Positions 12,439-24,885 of a stretch of 64,000 bases of DNA are shown here, one piece after another. The position numbers were made by a program, and so were the translations under genes. The DNA lies in assembly GCF_003369915.1 (NCBI RefSeq), contig NC_046673.1, positions 19,397,718-19,461,717 of the forward strand. Direction: 5' to 3'. The stretch comes from Drosophila miranda (lineage: Eukaryota > Arthropoda > Insecta > Diptera > Drosophilidae). The first letter of the stretch is position 1. Each line of letters begins with the position of its first letter. A model generated the notes under the pieces. It was not told the origin of the DNA, did not search any database, and was given only the letters and a program-made list of their open reading frames with translations.

Positions 12439-15400
12439 ATGCCTGGACTTGTGGTCTTCAGACGTCGCTGGTCTGTCGGCTCCGATGATCTCGTGGTGCC
12501 TGGAGCATTTCTCTTGACGATACATTTTATATGGTACGCAGATCATCTCTTTACTTCTATATATTTATATATCACTTATATATCTCTCCATTTTTCTCTT
12601 TATATATTTTTTTTTTCCGAATCCTCTCATTCTTCGTGTTAATGTGACAGTTTTGTGATTGTTAGCGTCTCGTTGGTTATATTTGATTATAATACACGAA
12701 TTTTAAGCATAAAACTATTGTTCTATCATCTAATAGGCTACTTGCTAATACTATTTTGTAAGTATTACAAAAATCCCCATTCACTAGACTCAAAACTGGC
12801 CCATAGACTCATTTGTCGACGTTTCTTTGTTGCAGTTTCTATATGCGTAGAAATAGGCATCTGTGTGATCTCGATGCGTGGCAGCATTCTGGATGCCGAG
12901 GCGCGTAATTCTATCAATATATGGATATATCTCAAGAGTTGTAAGTATTCAAGGAACACAAACCAAGACAAGAAACTTATGAATAATTTTTTGTCTTCCT
13001 TCCGACTTCCCTTTTAGTGGTGATATTATTTGATATCGCCTGGCTGACGGTCGGCTCGGTTTGGTTGGGCCACTATTATGCCACATCGCCCATTGATGAT
13101 CCCAAAAAGGTTTATGTCGGTGAGTGCCTGAGGGGTAATTTATTGACAAACAAAATCATTGAAATTAGTCTTGAAAAATGTTCTGGAAGATGAAGACATC
13201 TTCATTTGAAATCAAAGCCAAAATGTTTGTACAATCGCAAGGATGGGGTTTTCAACAGCGAGTGAATATCACTCGTTGCTTTGCTAACGAATGTATCTGT
13301 TCATTTATGAATTTCTTGAATTTCCATCTCCAGCCATCATCATTTGCAATTGGGCCCTGGTCTTGATCACATTGATCACCATTTGGTGCACCTTTGATGC
13401 CGCCGGCCGTTCGTGGGTGAAGATGAAGAAGTACCAGCGTTCGATGCGCGAAACAGAGTCGCGCTTCAACTACAAGCGCAGCAACAGCATGAATCGCAAC
13501 TGGCGACAGAGGTGAGTAGATACCTTCCTTATGGAATCGAAGTCTCATTGAACACCTCTTGTATTCCATCATTGACAGAAAAGTGATGCGCGCCTATCAG
13601 GATAGCTGGGATCATCGCTGTCGTTTGCTCTTCTGCTGCATGGGCTCAACGGAGCGTAATCGCAACTCGTTCACGGATATTGCCCGCCTGTTGAGCGACT
13701 TTTTTCGTGAACTCGATGTGGTGCCCTCGGATGTGGTGGCCGGCCTGGTGCTGTTGCGAAAGTTCCAGCGTCTGGAGCGCGAGGCGATTGTGAGGCAGCG
13801 AAAGAACGGCACCTACGAGTTCCTAAGCGGTGTACCCATCACGGAGCGGACACAGTTCCTAGCACTCAACGATGCCAAAAACTATGACTTCTTTCAGACG
13901 GTCATCCACTATATGTACTTTGCCCAGGGCGCCTACGGCTGGCCCATGTATGTGATCATCAATCGCACTAAAATGTGGCATCTATTGCCCGAACTGAAGT
14001 GAGTTGTATACTCTTTTGAGCAACACTAGGGGGCAAGCCGGCCTCTCGGTCGGTAAAATGCGTTTCCTGCCACTGGGATCCAAGCGGATTGTAGCATTAG
14101 GGCACTATACTATACCCTTATCTGGAAAGAGTGGCACGCGGTCATGCGGCAGCACTCCTCGGTCGGTGGAATCATTCGCTTACGAAAGGGAAGGGAAAAT
14201 GGAATAAAATGTGAAGAGAATACTCTTAAATGGAAGTACTTTTTGGATTTAAAATGCTAAAAAGTATCCGAAACGACTGTCTCTGGGCGTATACTTCTGA
14301 AACATCAGAGACCTGTGGGCTGTGAGTCTCCCCGACTCGCCATTATAGAGGGTTTTTACAAGTTTCGTGTGTCGAAAGTTCTATGTTCCAGGGTTTTCTT
14401 GTACATAGCCTTGCTTTTCGTCCTATTCGATTACTCAATGTTCATCATTATTGTGTGTTTGCAGATGCTTTGGCTGCTGTTGTGGCAGTGGCGATGACAC
14501 GGATGTCATCCAGGACAACTGCTGCCTGTGCAACTATGCCGCACTGAAGAAAACCCTCCAGCTGGGCGACATCGACATCGTATATGCCACCTATCATGTG
14601 GATGTGGGGGAGACGCCGTTCTTTGTGGCCATCGACTATACACAGCGGTCGATTGTGATCAGCATCAGGGGTACGCTGAGCATGAAGGATATACTCACCG
14701 ATCTGAATGCCGAGGCGGAGGTGCTGCCGCTGCAGCCGCCGCGTGACGATTGGCTGGGGCACAAGGGCATGGTCCAGACGGCCATTTACATACGGAACAA
14801 ACTGCTCGAGGAGAATCTCATTGAGCGGGCACTGCAGCGCAACACAGAGCGGCAGACGCACACGTTCGATCTGGTGTTGGTGGGGCACTCGCTGGGCGCT
14901 GGGACGGCTGCCATTCTGGCGATACTCCTCAAGCCAGAGCATCCGACGTTGCAGTGTTTTAGCTATTCACCGCCTGGGGGTTTGCTCAGGTGGGGACTAG
15001 AAATATCTTCTTCATTTGGCTGTGGCCTTAATTGTTGCATTTTTCAGTATGCCTGCCGTTGAGTACTCGAAATCGTTCATCACTTCGGTGGTGCTTGGGA
15101 AGGATGTGGTGCCGCGCATTGGCCTCAATCAAATGGAAGCCCTGCGTGCGGATCTCATCAATGCCATTCAGCGTAGTGTGGACCCCAAGGTAGGAGCAGT
15201 ATTATCTCCCTCTTAACGTGATTTAAACCCCTGTTGTGCGCCGTTTTTTCGCAGTGGAAAACCATTTCCTGTTCGGTAATTTGCTGTGGCTGCGGACCAG
15301 AGCCCACATCTGTGGTGAATATGTCCGGCCAGGACACGCACATCAATCAGTACCAGGAGGTAATCCATCCACCCATCGAATTGCCCCCTCCGCTCCCTCA

Positions 15401-16791
15401 AGAGAATCGAATAATCAATTTGGCGATAAATTTTTTTGCAGGAGCGTGGAACGGCCCGTTCGACCAGCGCCCATCCGACGGACAGCTCAATAGCTTTAAC
15501 GCTCCACCAGCCCTTATATCCGCCCGGTCGCATCATACACATAGTGCGGCATCATCCCAAGCCCGATGAGTGAGTAGCTCCAGCTTTGTTGGCCCTGTAG
15601 CCTGTCCGTTGATAACAGCCCTAAATTTAGAGGCGGACGCGGACGCTGACGCATCTATTTCCTTCTCCAACCCCTACTGAACCCCACTCTGATCCCAGGC
15701 GGACCGAACCGATCCCCTTGTTATGTTTTCGTTTCGTTGTTGTTTCATTTGATTTGAGATCCGCTTCTTGAAGGTTGCGACAAGCCCCATTTCGCTAATA
15801 CGCTAATTGCTGTGTGATAATGAGCCTCGGAAACGGCATCGGCCTTATCACCGCAGCTCAATGCTGGAGAGATCATCGCTCAAGCTGCGATCTGAGTCAC
15901 CTCTTCCCCATGACGTCAGAGACGTGCAGCGACTCGCGGGTGCCTCGTAAAACAAGTGAAACGAAAGTTTGCTTTGGAGCTCGATAGATAGACTTGTTTT
16001 ATTTATTTATTAAAATTGCAGACCACGATAGATCCTAGCCAGAGCCACAAGTCGCTCAGGTTGGAAATAGATTGATAATCTTACAGAACAAATATTTGGC
16101 AGGCTTCTGGAACCATCCTCTGCACCCTCTGCGACCTATCCTATACGTATCTGTACGTTATAGCAACCCATTCAGTAATTGATAGTGATATTTCCTGGTC
16201 CTGGAGCTGGGTAACTTTTACAATTCTCAGCGGTTGATGAGTATAAATGTCTCTCAGTATATGCTCCTGAGTCCCTTCATTAACTCGAATAAATTCGTGC
16301 TTTTTCGCTTCAATGTTGTGCCTACGTAAGACTCACGTGGGTGCACACATTCCTTCAACCTCTACCGGCATGGCATTCTAGTTATAGAATGCTCCCAAAA
16401 GAGCGTGTAATCTGTAGTTTGGGGATCAAACCAGCGCATTTTGTGACCCCTAAGGCAGCCCGGCCTCCAATTGATTGCCCCTCCGTGGCATGGCATCCAT
16501 GGGCAGAGAGTACGACAGAAATCTGTTAAACGAACAATGGGCCCTGCCGCCCCACCAAAAGTTTCTCATTTGTCCTATTTTTTCTTGTTTTGTGCTCAGT
16601 TATTGCATATTTTGGTTGTTGAACTTTGTTTTTTTTCGTTTGTGCCCCACTCCTGCCCCAAAAATTCCAAACAAAAAAACTACAAAAGAAAAGGAAAAAA
16701 AAAATCTAGAAAATAATGTACGAAAAATACTCATATCTTTCAGGCAAAAATACGACAGTGGTTGGAGGTAGGCACACAATAACACTACACT

Positions 16792-16849
<58 letters not shown>

Positions 16850-17734
16850 CATGCCACATGCCACATGCCACATGCATCCACAAACTTCATAGAAACAAAG
16901 TGCATCCTGTGCATCCTATGCATCCCTCCATGCAACCAACAGAATGAACAGAAACCGAAAGAGGAGCTTGAGCAGTGCACTGCAGTAACTTGTCTCTCTT
17001 TCTCTCTCTTCCTCCTTATCTCTTTCTGTATATGTCTATGCCACTCTTGCTCGTGTTCGCTCTCTTACACACACACACACACACGTACACACGCACACCC
17101 ACACATGTACCAACACATACATACAGTTTCTCTCTCTGTCTAGTATTTTCGTTGTTGAATTTAGTGGGAATCCCCCTCCCATCTTCAGAGATCTCCTAGT
17201 CATCTTCTGTTTTCCTTAGTGCATGAATGAAACAAAAAGTTAATCGATGCATGCATCATTCCTTACCCTTACTCCTTAGAAAGTGTCTCTATAAGTGTTT
17301 CTCTCTCTCTCCCAGCTTGGCTTAGCCTGGAAATACTTTTTCCTTATATATACCCCAATATACATACCAATACCCCATGTGCATGCCAAGAAACCCCAGC
17401 ATCAAGTTCTAATTTAAACTCTATACTAGAAAAGTAGACTGAATTTAGCCATAGCCACATATTATCCAAATATACAATATATCCAGATACTATTTAACGA
17501 ATGTGTTGTATTAATGATGTGCTTGAAATATTTTACAGAAATGTGCTAAAGAGTCGAGAGCCCGTATACCAGGCTATTTGGGCCGATTCCACGGATTTTG
17601 ATGAGGTCCTCATATCACCGGTAATGCTGCAGGATCATATGCCTGACAAGGTTCTGGCTGCACTCAAGAAGGTAATTTCGGAGTTCGACGATGAGCGCAC
17701 CTCCTCCGTGCACAGCTATTCAACAGCCAGTTGA
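12439..17734 (+). CDS. inaE: inaE, short isoform by read-through of the exon-12 donor
   Basis: Exon 12 codes on through the internal donor (AAG then GTAATT at 17672) for 20 more codons to a TGA at 17732-17734. This gives a protein of 708 residues when the microexon is included. It keeps all membrane segments and the full lipase domain but lacks the long C-terminal tail. D. melanogaster inaE is known to make a short and a long protein by alternative splicing, and this sequence shows how both would arise here. Transcripts were not available to confirm it. A possible poly(A) signal lies at 18717. Confidence 0.8.
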
Positions 17735-19663
17735 TCGGATGGATCAATGCCAATGCCCCCTCCCGAGGAATGAATTGAATAGACTTTTGATGATTACTAC
17801 CAACCACCACCTTCCCGTCGTCGTGTTGTCCTATAGCGTATATAGCCTCTAATATGTTTAGTACATGAAGCACCGATCTAGTTAGTTAGCTCGACTGTTG
17901 TTGTATTTTTTTTTTTTTGTTGCCTTAGTCTAGTGGTAAGGTCGAAAAGCGTTCGCTGCCCATTACCGAACACCCAAGAAAAACCTCAAGAAACCACTTG
18001 AAAAACAAGCCAATCGAACACTTCGGCCCACATATATCATGACAAACTCACAAACATATCTATTTAATGCCTATCTATATGTACAATATGTTTAATTATT
18101 TTATAATGCTGTCTAGTCGTAAGGCCGCTTATCGCTTATAATTTGTATGAATTTTGTTCGGCACTTAATTTTGTTTGTATTAATTTATTGATTTTTGCTT
18201 GTCGATAGTTAAGAACTTATTCTTTGTTGTTCCTTTTGATACTACAAGTATGTATGTATGTATGTCCAAGAAATAGAAGAGGAGGAGCCAGATTACTTAG
18301 CCAAAACTAAACAAAGCACTTGAACCCCTGTCCAATCTATTGTATTTATCGATGGCTGAGAGGTGAGGCATTGCCAATGGAGTTAATCCTAAGTTATAGT
18401 ACATAATAGTACATGAATATTCGCTTTTGTACGACTCAATTATCTCTTAAGTTTAAAAACATGTAATTTGCATTTCTTTGCGTTTTTCTTTATCTCAATG
18501 TTGGTTTTTGTCTTTTTCTTTGTTTTTGGTATGACGAATATATACACATTTGTATGAAAAATATTTATTTTAATTGGGTATGGAGTGCACTCGCTACTCG
18601 TTGAAACTCAACGAATGAGTACCTGTTTTGAAGTTTTAGGAATTCTAAATTGTTTTTCATTTAAATTATTATTTGTATCTGCTGAAAGAACACGTGGATA
18701 CGCAAGAGACGAGCACAATAAACAATAATTGATGCTTGGTATAATTTTCTAATGATTTTTATTGATTTCATTCTTTTGTATTTGATTTGGTAAGTTAATT
18801 GAGTTCTCAATCTTTCATTATGCTTTAACCACACTGAATACCACCAATTGAATCACCCAAAAATCACACACACAACAACCCACACATACCCACAGAAACA
18901 TCTGCTGCATGGGAATGTTTGTAATTGTCGTAAAGCTTTTGAATGGCTAAAAAACAAAAGAAAAGTATACAAATATACTCATATATGCATCTCCGCTACG
19001 GTTGAGTTGGGAAGAGGTCTCAGCCATTAGATGATGTGTGCGCTAGCTAGTTGCTAGGTGAGAGAGTAGTGGATCTAGGCTGTAGGTATGCCCCGAATTC
19101 CCTGCCCCGCCATGGCCCCACCCCCCGCCCGCCCCTTAGCTGATCTGATCGGATCGGATCGGATCAGAGTATTTATTATATGTAGGTAAATCTACTTGTA
19201 TCTGACGAACTGTTGCTGTATTCAACGATGAACTTAATTATGTTTGCTTTTTCGTTTGCTTTTTTTTCGACATCGATGTGTCTGTGTGTGTGAAATTGAA
19301 CCGATAAACGATAACCGATAACAAAATACCATTTGATTTTGTATGTGACCAAACCGAATCGATGATTGATGTGCACAGGTCGTGTCTTGTAGAGAACGTA
19401 CCGTAAAGGCATGTACAACTCGTAAACGTAATGAAAACACGACAATAACTACAACTACAACTACAACAACAACAATTACAACTACAACTACGACAACACA
19501 AAATACAGATACCAGGTACAACCGCCCGCCATCTATGTACTTCTAAAATCTACTAAAAACAAAAATTATCATTAAAAAGACAACAAACTTTTCCATTTTG
19601 CTCTCGTTAAAAGTAAACAAATCCAAACACAAATTCTTAAAATATCCCGAATTACAAGTCTCT

Positions 19664-19703
<40 letters not shown>

Positions 19704-22264
19704 GTATACTATATATGTTTCGCTCCCGCTCTCAACCTAACCTTCAAATAAGAAAAACCTATCCATTTTGTAAAACTCTCTAAACATAAATTGAACTCGA
19801 TGTCTACTATGTACAAGAAAAAGCCAATCTCGATATTGTGTCCTGCACCGATAAGCTAGCACTTCACCCCCCCTTTCCCCCGAAATTTACCATCCATTTA
19901 GCAACTGTACTTTAACCCCCGCCCCCCCCCCCCCCCCATAACCACCTATACACACCACTTCAGATTCTTACTTATTTTCAACCAACAATGCAAGGCTTGG
20001 CTGTCCTATCGAACATTTTGACGTAACTGTACTTACTCGCTATGCCACTGCATCTGCATCTGCACCAGTCTCTCGCTCGATCCAGCTACTACTACACACT
20101 CATCTGTCCAACTGTACATACATATACACGCATCCCCTATCCACATCTACTCGTCTGTTTTCCGCATACATACATACAAATATGTTTAACTACAAGCTGT
20201 ATAAATCAGGATTGATAATTAATTTTAGTAAGAAAACAAACATAGGCTTAAGATTAACATTTACTTAATATCAGTACACTCATCTGGTATCTCTTGCTGC
20301 TCCTTTCCTCTCCCCCTCTCACACACACTCTCTTCTCTCGCTAGGTTGTAACAACGAGTGGGCCACGAAAACCATTACGCCAGACCTCGAATGCATTCTC
20401 CACCACATCAAACGAAGGCCAAGATACGGATCAGGAGGCGCCCAAGCTGAGTGGTCACGACAATGAGACCGAAGTGAAGCCGGATCAGGGCCAGACCATC
20501 TCGCACCAAACACAGATGCAGACGCAGACACTGCACTGCAAGCGTCCATCGCAAAGTTCCTACACGAACCTGAGCAACTGCCTTCTGCTGACGCCGACGG
20601 CCCAGCACAAGCTCTGCCTGGAGACGTCCTTTACCAATGGTTCAGCCAAGGAGCAGCTCCAGGCTCAGCAGCAGCGAATCATATGCACTGTGGGTGGCGG
20701 CAGCAAGGCCTCCTCCATAGCGGGCAGCATCTTTGGACGCAGCCAGATGAGCAACAACACAACCACACCGTACGACATATCAAGCGCCCTGGATGACAGC
20801 ATCACCACGGTGGCCATGCGCCAGAGTCCATCGCTGATGAGTGAGACGGCCACTGTGATTGTGAATGCGGAGAGCGAGAGGGCAGTACCACGGCTGAAAG
20901 CGGTGGCCTTCGACATGGCACTGACACCGCCGCCCTCGCTGCCCCTGCTGGGTCGCCAGCATTCGGAAAGGAAGCCTCGTACGCTGCCGTTGGCCCAGGT
21001 GCCAGCCCTGCGCAGGGCCTCGGATGCGGGCGTTGATCTGCTCCACGACGATTGGTATGGCCTGGCACCGTTGGCCAGTCCCGAGACCCTCTCGGAGATA
21101 TCCAGCGTCTCGTCTCGCACCAGTGTGCCCATCAGCCTGGCCAACAGCATCGAGCGGTATCTGCAGCACATGGGTGTCAGCGCCGTCAGTGCTCCAAAGG
21201 TACCGCTCGAGGACATATTCGAGTCACAGATGCACACCCCGAAGGTGATGCGCCGTGCGCCCAAATTCACCGAGAACCTGGCCGGCTGTGCCGAGGATAC
21301 CCGCAATCTGGACCAGTACAAGCGTATGGGCCGCGTCTTTGTCACATTCCCACGCATCTTTCCCGACCAGCAGCCGCACAGCCTGAACTCCAGCGACGAC
21401 AGCTTCGAGTCCGCCTCGGCCCACAGCCTGCAACGGCTACAGCTGCCCCCATCCGCGACTGTCAAGTGTGGGGCCAGCTCCAAGTCCGCCGACCAGCTGG
21501 ACGGCGATCAGGAGTCGGCGCGTCAGGCACCGGCAGCCAAGAAGCTCACATTCAGTGACAGCGACATCCTGGCCGAGGAGCACTGCCTGCGCCTGTGTCC
21601 GCACTGTCCCTGTGGCCGCGACTCGCAGCGTGGCTGCTGCACCCGATCCGATCACAGCCAGTGCTCCGAAGGAGGGACAAGCGGCACACTCGGACTGGGC
21701 TCCACGGACACGAGCTACTACAGCGCCAACTCTTCGCTGGAGCAGTTTGTTACGCCCGGCAGGCACCAGCAGCACCAGCACCAGCAGCAGCAGCAGCAAC
21801 AGCAACAGCTGAACGGCGTACTCCATCTGGATGAGATTCTCATGCGTCCCGGCGTGCTAGAGTCTCATTTCCCGGTCATCGGCGGCAGTGGTGGCTGCAT
21901 AGAGACCCCGGCTATTGTGGCACCCGCCTCACCTTCGCCGCTTAGCAATGGCAAGCGGCCGGACGTGGTCGGCGGAAGAGTTCGCAAGCGTCTGTCCTCG
22001 GAGGAGTTTGTTTTCACGCGCAGCGAGGATTTACCCACTCTAGTACAAATCGGTGATAGGAGCAATCATAGCTCTCCATCGGGACGCAAACGCAAGGGCT
22101 GCGTGTATCCGGCCGGCACCAGCATACGGATCGATGCCCTTGGCGCGGCTGCGTCCTCATCCCCAACGTCCATTAGTAAATTTTCCCGCACTCGCGTGGC
22201 CATTGGAGCCGGAGCAGGTGGTGTGGCCAAGAAAGCTGCCACAAATAACGAAAGTAATGTTTAA
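12439..22264 (+). CDS. inaE: inaE, sn-1 diacylglycerol lipase (long isoform)
   Basis: This is the fly orthologue of DAGL-alpha, a membrane lipase that cleaves diacylglycerol to 2-monoacylglycerol. In flies it is needed for TRP channel activation in photoreceptors. Coding exons are 12439-12533, 12651-12757, 12836-12940, 13018-13119, 13334-13511, 13579-13998, 14465-14989, 15048-15189, 15255-15359, 15442-15569, 16744-16767 (cassette), 17539-17671 and 20345-22264. They join in frame to 1327 residues. The start MPGLVVFRRRWSVGSDD is nearly identical to the vertebrate start and follows a splice acceptor directly. Four membrane segments come first, then the alpha/beta-hydrolase domain with GHSLGAG (Ser478), Asp530 in VVLGKDVVPR, and a candidate His (626) in PPGRIIHIV. 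The last exon encodes a long Ser-rich, presumably cytoplasmic tail with a His/Gln-rich tract around 21765-21810. Exon 2 to exon 12 boundaries are supported by homology; the microexon is less certain. Confidence 0.95.
16744..16767 (+). other. inaE: inaE 24-base cassette microexon (candidate)
   Basis: The 24 bases lie between a good acceptor (TATCTTTCAG) and a donor (GTAGGC). Exon 10 ends after two bases of a codon and exon 12 starts with one, so including or skipping these 24 bases both keep the frame. Inclusion replaces one residue and adds eight (reading roughly QKYDSGWR) between the PKPDE segment and NVLKSRE. The position is in the catalytic domain, just after the candidate catalytic His. 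Confidence 0.5.
16797..16846. repeat. (CA)n microsatellite
   Basis: About 25 uninterrupted CA units lie 30 bases after the inaE microexon donor, followed by a short tandem of CACATGC near 16850-16874. CA repeats downstream of a donor can bind hnRNP-L-type proteins, which may matter for microexon inclusion; that link is inference. Confidence 0.95.
17735..20344 (+). other. 3' UTR of the short inaE isoform and intron of the long isoform
   Basis: No further coding exon was found. The stretch holds AT-rich 3'-UTR-like sequence up to about 18740, a GGATC tandem near 19141-19165, imperfect ACA/ACT trinucleotide repeats near 19445-19500, a (TC)n(TA)n tract at about 19660-19702, and a run of about 18 C residues at 19920-19937. 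It ends in the acceptor TTCTCTCGCTAG before the last inaE exon. Confidence 0.6.
18717..18722 (+). terminator. candidate poly(A) signal for the short inaE transcript
   Basis: AATAAA lies about 980 bases after the short-isoform stop, in AT-rich sequence. It fits the end of a 3' UTR, but other sites are possible. Confidence 0.3.
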
Positions 22265-22453
22265 TAGTTGTAAGAAAGCAGTACCTTATCCAGCCGATGC
22301 AGACAGATAACCGACAAACCAATCAATATTCCATTGCAATTGCTTTACGAACAACAAACCAATGCGATTAAACAAACAAACAAAATACAACCTAACAATT
22401 TTTGCATACCAAATACCTAAGAAGTTTAGCGTTAACACTGGCGTTTAATAGTG

Positions 22454-22551
22454 AATAAATGCAATATACATATACATATATAAATATATTTTTTTGTGGA
22501 GCCAACTGGCTAAATTGAGAAAAACCCTAAGCGATGACAAATTTTAATAAA
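22454..22551 (+). terminator. poly(A) signals of the long inaE transcript
   Basis: Two AATAAA motifs (22454-22459 and 22546-22551) lie 190 and 282 bases after the TAA stop at 22262-22264. Both are in A/T-rich sequence, so either could set the 3' end. Confidence 0.6.
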
Positions 22552-23370
22552 ACGTTTTAAAAAAATTAAAAAACCCGAGTCAAAGTGTTCTTAATGGGAA
22601 TTATGTCAGAACTAACGATATTTAGCGGAGTACGAAATGAAGTTGGCTGCAAACACACCGACGTGAAGTTGGTCGCGCCACGAGGCCACATCCAAGGGCT
22701 ACAACTTAACCTCTAATTCATTTATTTACAAATATTTGTATAGGGTCATTTCGATCGGCTCAGGGCCTTGAATATATAGGAATTTATTCGATTTTAGTGT
22801 TTTGCAGAATAGCGACAGTATTCGTCTCTGGTGGGCTTCACCTCCCTCGTCGTCTTCACGAATCCGTAGCCCTTTTCGCCATACTCTGAGACCCGCAATT
22901 CGCTCCGATTCTAGCGACAGGAGACTTACCCTGCTGGGATCGAATCGATGGGATCGGTGGGGCTCGCAGTGTCCGCGTCGTCTTCCTCACCCCTAATCAC
23001 CTCTCTCGAAGGTCCCGGCTCTGACGGTGGTTCCAGTCTCAGCAGCTAACAAATATTCTGTAGCTGACCCTGGACAGACTGAGAGCTATACCCCAGCCCA
23101 GGATTACAATCTTACAATAAGTAGAACCATATGAAACGTTGCGTTGACAAAAAAGATACAAGAAGGCGGGTAAAAACTATTTTGACACATCTGCAATCTC
23201 ATATCCTGTAACAAAGTTCTCCAGCAGGAACTGTAAAAAAGTTGATGAATCTGTGTATGGCCTTCCCTGCTTCAAGGGAACATGCAAACTTTTCATCTCC
23301 GTTGGCTTAAAGTTTTGTTTCCCGGAGGGTAGAAGGGGGAGTCCCAAGCTGAGTCGAGGACTCCAACCAG

Positions 23371-23460
23371 TTAAAGTTGAATATCCGAGCACTCGCGTAT
23401 AATGTGTTGAATAAGTTGTCTCTCCGCCGTGCCGCACGTGGCGTATACTTCATATTTCCC
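23371..23460 (-). mobile_element. fragment of a non-LTR retrotransposon pol C-terminus
   Basis: A short minus-strand frame ending in TAA at 23371 contains CGTAERQLIQHIIREC. This resembles the Cys/His motif (C...HIIxEC) after the reverse transcriptase in Jockey/I-type LINEs. Neighbouring minus-strand sequence up to about 23830 may belong to the same copy but is too decayed to assign. No reverse transcriptase motif was seen. The call rests on one short motif. Confidence 0.4.
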
Positions 23461-24479
23461 TACTGAATCAGAGTCGCTGTCTGACAGTGTCTATGCGGAT
23501 GAATGTTGACCTTGCGTTGTCTGGCCCGCGAAGGTTGTTAGAGGTTTTTCGCTCTTGCAACGAAACGAAACAATTGAATTTAAATGCAACTGCCAAATGC
23601 ATTTGGATTCACCCATCTCTACCTCTCCTGACATGAGCAAAACCCCTCGTGGAAGCCTGCTTCTCCAGCATAGGGCATGGGACCTCCTGGAGCTGTCTGC
23701 AAATCTGCACCTGCTGCTCCTTCGATCTTCAGCAGGCATTGAATCCTATCTCAAAACAGTAGCTGACCATCTCATTGGGTGGTTCTATGGTGCATCCCTC
23801 CACTATAGAGAGATCCAGGGGCCAGGGTAAAAAATACCACCATTACAATTCCAGGGGCATTCCAATTCTCTCATGTGGATGGGGTTTGGTTTCGCACTCC
23901 GTCGTTTTTGGGCATTGATAAGGGATGTCCTTCCTTTCCGGAAGTTGTAAAAACAGAGAGAGAGCCTTGAATGTCACTTAAATATAGCCGTGAAAAATAA
24001 ACAGTTTATAATGTAATCCATAAATCGTCACAAAAGGACCAAATCCATAAGTGATGAAGAATTCTATATGCCGGAGACTCTTTGTTTTTGGACATTTTTC
24101 AGCTTTTTGTGTGTACGTTTTGTGTTATTATAATGAATATTCGGATGGAAGCCAATTTAATTAAGTTTACCTTTCATTTTGCTGTGTGCCTTCCTACACT
24201 TTCTTACACTTCTTTGAGACAATGTCATTCAACTCTGGTTGTGTTGTGTGGTGGCTTCGGGAGCGTGAACCTGGCGCTGCCTTGCCCTGTCCAATGAGTG
24301 CCATGCCTTGCCTTGCCTTTCTGCCCAAACCCCGGCAAGGCTTCGTTCCTTGCGCCCCCCCCCCCCCCCCCCAACTGTTCCCAGTTGCGTAGTAATTTGC
24401 GATTCATTCATAAATTGCTGCCTCCTCCTCGTGGGGAACGACTCAACAAACTGGGGAAATTATCCGCGTCGGCGCAGTT

Positions 24480-24885
24480 CCAGTGACCAGGTGTTCCTAG
24501 CTACTAGCTCTTCTCAGTCCTCGCTGTGCACAGTTACCAGATGTTTCCATCCCCCTTTTGTTCCCAGGTTTTACCTGTGCCCAGTCCCCGCTGTTCCCAG
24601 TTCCTAGTATTCCTATTCCCAGCTTCTGATGTTCCCGGCTATTAGCTATTCCCAGTCCCCACTGTTCCCAGTTATTTTATGTTCCCAGTCTACAATTTTC
24701 GCTGTTACAGTCTCTTCCCAGTTATCACCTGTTCCCAGTCTCCGCTGTTCCGGGTCCCAGCTGTTCTCAGTTAGCAGATGCTCCCGGTTTACAGCTAGCC
24801 GGTGTTCCCAGTTCATACTGTTTCCAGCTAGCAGGTGTTCCCTGTCTCTACTGTTTCCATCTAGCAGGTGCTCCCAGTCTCCGCT
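24480..24885. repeat. degenerate minisatellite of a CTGTTCCCAGT-type unit
   Basis: The motif GTTCCCAG or a close variant recurs about every 20-25 bases over 400 bases, alternating with blocks such as CTAGCAGGTG and TCTCCGCT. The repeats vary in length and sequence, so this is an old tandem array. No gene lies within it. Confidence 0.8.

Noticed and set aside
14448..14942. 164-codon minus-strand open frame
   Set aside because: Antisense to inaE exon 7, which encodes the catalytic serine.
16851..16874. CACATGC triple repeat as a possible microRNA or regulatory array
   Set aside because: It is a short simple tandem next to the CA repeat with no hairpin potential.
20665..21483. 272-codon minus-strand open frame
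   Set aside because: It lies antisense to the last inaE exon and has no domain; it is a GC-rich shadow.
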